Origin: a bacterium
GTDB taxonomy: Bacteria > Myxococcota_A > Bradymonadia > UBA7976 > UBA1532
DNA length: 16,081 nt
Reading direction: 5' to 3'
Assembly (NCBI GenBank): GCA_030424955.1
Contig: JAUHVS010000055.1
Span: 1 to 16,081 of the forward strand
Shown: positions 13,226 through 16,081 of the stretch, piece after piece
Layout: every line of letters begins with the position of its first letter
Position numbering within the stretch: position 1 is the first letter of the stretch
The notes under the pieces: generated by a model
Told to the model about the DNA's origin: nothing
Seen by the model: only the letters and a program-made list of their open reading frames with translations
The model's database searches: none
Translations under genes and position numbers: made by a program

Positions 13226-15811
13226 GTGCGGGTCGCATCGACACACTTGGCGTGGGCGCTGGGGGCGTGGCTCCTGGGCGCCCCGGGCTTCAGCGCCGCC
13301 CAGTCAGGGGCGCAGGGCACCTCGGAGGTTGAGGCCCAGGCCGGCCAGCTCACCAAGGCCCCGGCGCTGGTGACCTTCGTCGAGGCGGTCTACCCCGAGT
13401 CTGCGCTGGCCGACGGCACCGGCGCCCGGGTGATGCTCGACATCGTCATCGACGAGAAGGGCGAGGTCACCGAGGCCAACGTCCTGGAGAGCGGTGGCGC
13501 GGCCTTCGACGAGTCCGCCATCGCCGCGGTCTACCAGTTCGTCTTCAGCCCGGCCGAGATCGACGGCAAGCCCGCGTCGGTGCGCATCCAGTACGAGTAC
13601 GTCTTCACCCCCCGCAAGGTGGTCGAGGTCAAGGACGCCCCCAAGGACGAGCCCCTGGGCGAGATCACCGGCCGCCTGCTGGAGCGCGGCACCCGCAAGC
13701 CCCTCATCGGCCTGCGGGTGGTGCTCGAGGGCCTCGACCGCGAGACCTACACCGACGCCACCGGCGCCTTCCGCTTCGAGAAGGTGCCCGCCGGCGAGGT
13801 GGATCTGCTCGTCGAGGACGAGGCCTACGAGAACGTGGTGGACCGCGAGACGGTGCGCGCGGGCGAGGCCACCGACGTCTTCTACTACGTCGAGAAGACC
13901 GGCTTCGGCAGCGACAGCATCACCGTGGTCGGGCGCCGCCCGCAGAAGGAGGTGGTGCGGCGCACCATCTCGATCCAGGAGATCCGCACCGTGCCGGGCA
14001 CCAGCGGCGACGCCCTGAAGGTGGTGCAGAACCTGCCCGGCGCCGCCCGGATCCCCTTCGGCGGCGGGGCGCTGGTGTTGCGCGGCGGCGGCCTGAGCCA
14101 GGCCTACGTCGACACCATGCCCATCCCGCAGGCCTTCCACTTTGGGGGCCTGCGCTCGACCATCGCGTCGGCCCTCATCGAGAGCCTCGACGTGACGCCC
14201 GGCAACTTCGACGTCGAGTTCGGCAAGATCAACGGCGGCGTGGTGGACGTGCGGCTGCGGGCGCCCCGCAGCGACGGCATCCACGGCTACATCGAGACCG
14301 ACGTCTTCGACACCGGCGTGCTGCTCGAGGGGCCGCTGGGCGAGCACGGCAGCATCGCCGTCGCCGCCCGCCGGTCGTACATCGACGTGCTGCTGCCGCT
14401 GTTCTTGCCCGAGGACGCCAGCACCCAGTTCAGCACGGCGCCGCGCTACTACGACGCCCAGGTGCTCTACGAGTACAAGCACGGCAAGAACCGCGTGCGC
14501 GCGCTGGCCTACGGCAGCAACGACAAGATCGTCGCGACCATCGACGAGCCGCCCGACAACAACCCCATCATCCGCGGCAACGCCAGCGCCGAGTTCAGCT
14601 TCATCGGCACCCAGCTCAGCTGGGAGCACCGGGTGACCGAGGACATCGTCAACGACGCCACGCTGGCCTTCTACGTGCAGCCCTTCGCCTTCAGCGTGGG
14701 CCCGCAGATCGACCTGTCCCTCGACATCTATGTGTTCACCCTGCGCGAGAAGATCAGCCGGAAGTTCAACGAGAACCTCACGCTGACCATCGGCACCGAC
14801 AGCGACGTGGTGTGGGGCAAGGTGAACGCCAGCGGCGTCGGCGGCCCGCCCATCGAGGGTGAGAACCAGGGCTCGGCCGCCAACGCCGAGACCCAGGGCG
14901 TGGACGGCCTGGGCTTCTTCTTCGCGACGCCCAGCCTGTGGGCGCGGGCCGAGTGGACCGCCGGCGACTTCACCGTGCTGCCGGGCATCCGGCTGGACTA
15001 CTTCGGCGCGGTGGACGAGTTCGAGGCCCAGCCCCGGCTCACCGTGCGCTACCAGGCCACCAAGAACACCGCCATCAACGCCGGCGCCGGCCTCTTCGCC
15101 CAGCAGGTGGACGGCGCGCAGATCACCGAGGACTTCGGCAACCCCGACCTGCACGTCGAGACCAGCACCCACTTCTCGCTGGGCGTGGCCCACCGCTTCA
15201 CCGAGGCCCTCAACATCGACATCACCGGGTTCTACAAGGACTTCCAGGATCTGGTGCGCTCGGTGGACAACCCCGAGGTCAACTACGACAACGCGGGCGT
15301 CGGCCGGGCCTACGGCATGGAGCTGCTGCTGCGCCACGACCTGACCGACCGGCTGTACGGCTGGATCAGCTACACCCTGATGCGCTCGGAGCGGAAGGAC
15401 GGGGCCGACGAGCCCTGGCGGGTGTTCGACCTGGACCAGACCCACAACCTGGTGGTCATCGCCCAGTACAAGCTCACCCCGAAGTGGCAGGTGGGCGCGC
15501 GCTTCCGCTACGTGACCGGCAACCCCACCACCCCGGTGCTGGGCGGCATCTTCAACAGCGGCACCGGCACCTACGATCCGCGCTTCGGCGCCACCAACGC
15601 CGACCGCCTCGATGACTTCCACCAGCTCGACCTGCGCGTCGACAAGCTGTGGGTGTTCGACACCTGGCAGATGGTGACCTTCCTCGAGGTGCAGAACGTC
15701 TACAACCGGGCCAACCCCGAGGGCGTCGACTTCAACTACAACTTCACGCAGTCCCGCAATCAGGCGGGCCTGCCCATCATCCCGTCCTTCGGGATCAGGG
15801 GGCAGTTCTGA
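13226..15811 (+). CDS. TonB-dependent receptor with N-terminal TonB_C and carboxypeptidase-regulatory-like domains
   Basis: This encodes 861 residues with a GTG start. A Sec signal peptide ends near FSAAQ (about residue 26). Residues about 47-127 match a TonB C-terminal domain: V-Y-P-E-S-A, IDEKGEVTEANVLESGG, FDESA, F-x-F-S-P, DGKPASVRIQYEY. Residues about 148-228 form a carboxypeptidase-regulatory-like (CarboxypepD_reg) beta domain. A TonB-box-like SITVVG (about 231) opens the plug, with LKVVQNLPGAAR and VLRGGGLSQAYVD. The remaining ~500 residues are an outer-membrane beta-barrel ending in Phe, as expected for assembly by BAM. Such receptors import siderophores, cobalamin or glycans, or take part in export (as Oar does in Myxococcus); no substrate can be read here. 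A TonB_C domain fused to a receptor behind a cleavable signal is unusual. It overlaps the next lipoprotein gene by one base. Confidence 0.92.
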   Translation: MRVASTHLAWALGAWLLGAPGFSAAQSGAQGTSEVEAQAGQLTKAPALVTFVEAVYPESALADGTGARVMLDIVIDEKGEVTEANVLESGGAAFDESAIAAVYQFVFSPAEIDGKPASVRIQYEYVFTPRKVVEVKDAPKDEPLGEITGRLLERGTRKPLIGLRVVLEGLDRETYTDATGAFRFEKVPAGEVDLLVEDEAYENVVDRETVRAGEATDVFYYVEKTGFGSDSITVVGRRPQKEVVRRTISIQEIRTVPGTSGDALKVVQNLPGAARIPFGGGALVLRGGGLSQAYVDTMPIPQAFHFGGLRSTIASALIESLDVTPGNFDVEFGKINGGVVDVRLRAPRSDGIHGYIETDVFDTGVLLEGPLGEHGSIAVAARRSYIDVLLPLFLPEDASTQFSTAPRYYDAQVLYEYKHGKNRVRALAYGSNDKIVATIDEPPDNNPIIRGNASAEFSFIGTQLSWEHRVTEDIVNDATLAFYVQPFAFSVGPQIDLSLDIYVFTLREKISRKFNENLTLTIGTDSDVVWGKVNASGVGGPPIEGENQGSAANAETQGVDGLGFFFATPSLWARAEWTAGDFTVLPGIRLDYFGAVDEFEAQPRLTVRYQATKNTAINAGAGLFAQQVDGAQITEDFGNPDLHVETSTHFSLGVAHRFTEALNIDITGFYKDFQDLVRSVDNPEVNYDNAGVGRAYGMELLLRHDLTDRLYGWISYTLMRSERKDGADEPWRVFDLDQTHNLVVIAQYKLTPKWQVGARFRYVTGNPTTPVLGGIFNSGTGTYDPRFGATNADRLDDFHQLDLRVDKLWVFDTWQMVTFLEVQNVYNRANPEGVDFNYNFTQSRNQAGLPIIPSFGIRGQF

Positions 15812-16081
15812 TGCGCCAGACACCCGCCCTGCTCGCCCTGCTGCCCCTGGCCGTCGCCCTGTCGGCCTGTGGGCCCGAGTTCGACCCCGTGTCGCTCATC
15901 AACGACTACCGCCTGGTGGCCATCGCCACCGACAGCCCCGACACGGTGCCCGACGCGATCCTCACCGCGCAGGTGATCGACGCCGATCCCGAGGGCCGCG
16001 CGCCCGCCCCCACCGTGTGGTCGGTGTGCCCGTACAGCTTCGGCTCGGGGGTGGAGTACGCCTGCCTGGTGCCGGAGTCGG
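15811..16081 (+). CDS. Lipoprotein coupled to the TonB-dependent receptor, 5' part (runs off window)
   Basis: The ATG at 15811 shares its A with the TGA of the receptor gene (TGATG), and AGGGGG lies 8 bases upstream. The frame is open to the window end (90 codons). It begins with a lipoprotein signal, MRQTPALLALLPLAVALSAC (lipidated Cys20), followed by a NDYRLVAI strand, a stretch rich in Asp and Pro, and WSVCPYSFGSG. The early part could be an Ig-like or other beta domain, but too little is visible to name a family. By position it is a likely surface or periplasmic partner of the receptor, in the manner of other receptor-lipoprotein pairs; this is an inference. Confidence 0.82.
   Translation, partial: MRQTPALLALLPLAVALSACGPEFDPVSLINDYRLVAIATDSPDTVPDAILTAQVIDADPEGRAPAPTVWSVCPYSFGSGVEYACLVPES

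Noticed and set aside
13304..15823. Long minus-strand open frame (839 codons) antisense to the TonB-dependent receptor
   Set aside because: It encodes Gly/Val/His-rich sequence without domains; the plus strand encodes a complete receptor with signal peptide, plug and C-terminal Phe.

Overview
This is a very GC-rich window (above 70% by eye) from a Gram-negative bacterium, most likely a myxobacterium-type organism (Myxococcota, formerly Deltaproteobacteria). The support is the set of gene types: several lipoproteins with Asp/Ala/Gly-rich linkers, a Cys-rich DxDCDG (MopE-type) repeat protein, a PEGA-domain protein with C-terminal membrane segments, a TonB-dependent receptor carrying its own TonB_C domain, and a tandem ArsA/Get3-like ATPase pair. 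The taxon is an inference; no rRNA or other marker gene is present.

Layout. (1) 1-993 (+): 3' part of a TPR/PEGA membrane protein. It converges on (2) 1012-3930 (-), a 972-aa lipoprotein with ten DxDCDG repeats. The two stop codons sit in the two arms of one small inverted repeat. (3) 4113-6698 (+) is a large lipoprotein related to neutral/alkaline ceramidases, transcribed divergently from gene 2. (4) 6745-7812 (-) is an exported protein with a probable discoidin-like domain, and (5) 7930-9657 (-) is a membrane protein with an L7/L12-like N-terminus, a TM2-like segment and a TPR. A strong hairpin and a candidate promoter separate 5 from 4. (6-9) 9898-13136 (+) is a tight operon: ArsA/Get3-like ATPase A, ArsA/Get3-like ATPase B, a thioredoxin-fold lipoprotein resembling ERp18/AGR proteins, and a MESH1-type HD hydrolase. 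(10-11) 13226 to the end (+) is a TonB-dependent receptor translationally coupled to a lipoprotein cut by the window edge.

The most interesting part is the 9898-13136 operon. Its two ATPases have complementary changes in the deviant Walker A loop. A keeps the signature Lys but has Arg at the canonical P-loop Lys; B keeps the canonical Lys but has Ala at the signature position. This predicts an asymmetric heterodimer with one competent ATP site. Neither protein has the cysteines of arsenite-handling ArsA, so an arsenic role is unlikely. The downstream genes resemble proteins best known from animals: TXNDC12/ERp18 and MESH1/HDDC3. How the four products work together is not known; protein targeting or quality control coupled to nucleotide or redox stress is a guess.

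Two genes (4113 and 9657) have a sigma70-like -10 box ending only 8-9 nt before the ATG and no Shine-Dalgarno sequence, which suggests leaderless or nearly leaderless transcripts. I saw no tRNA, rRNA, insertion sequence, CRISPR array or phage gene. No non-coding stretch exceeds 300 bases; the longest is 9658-9897.
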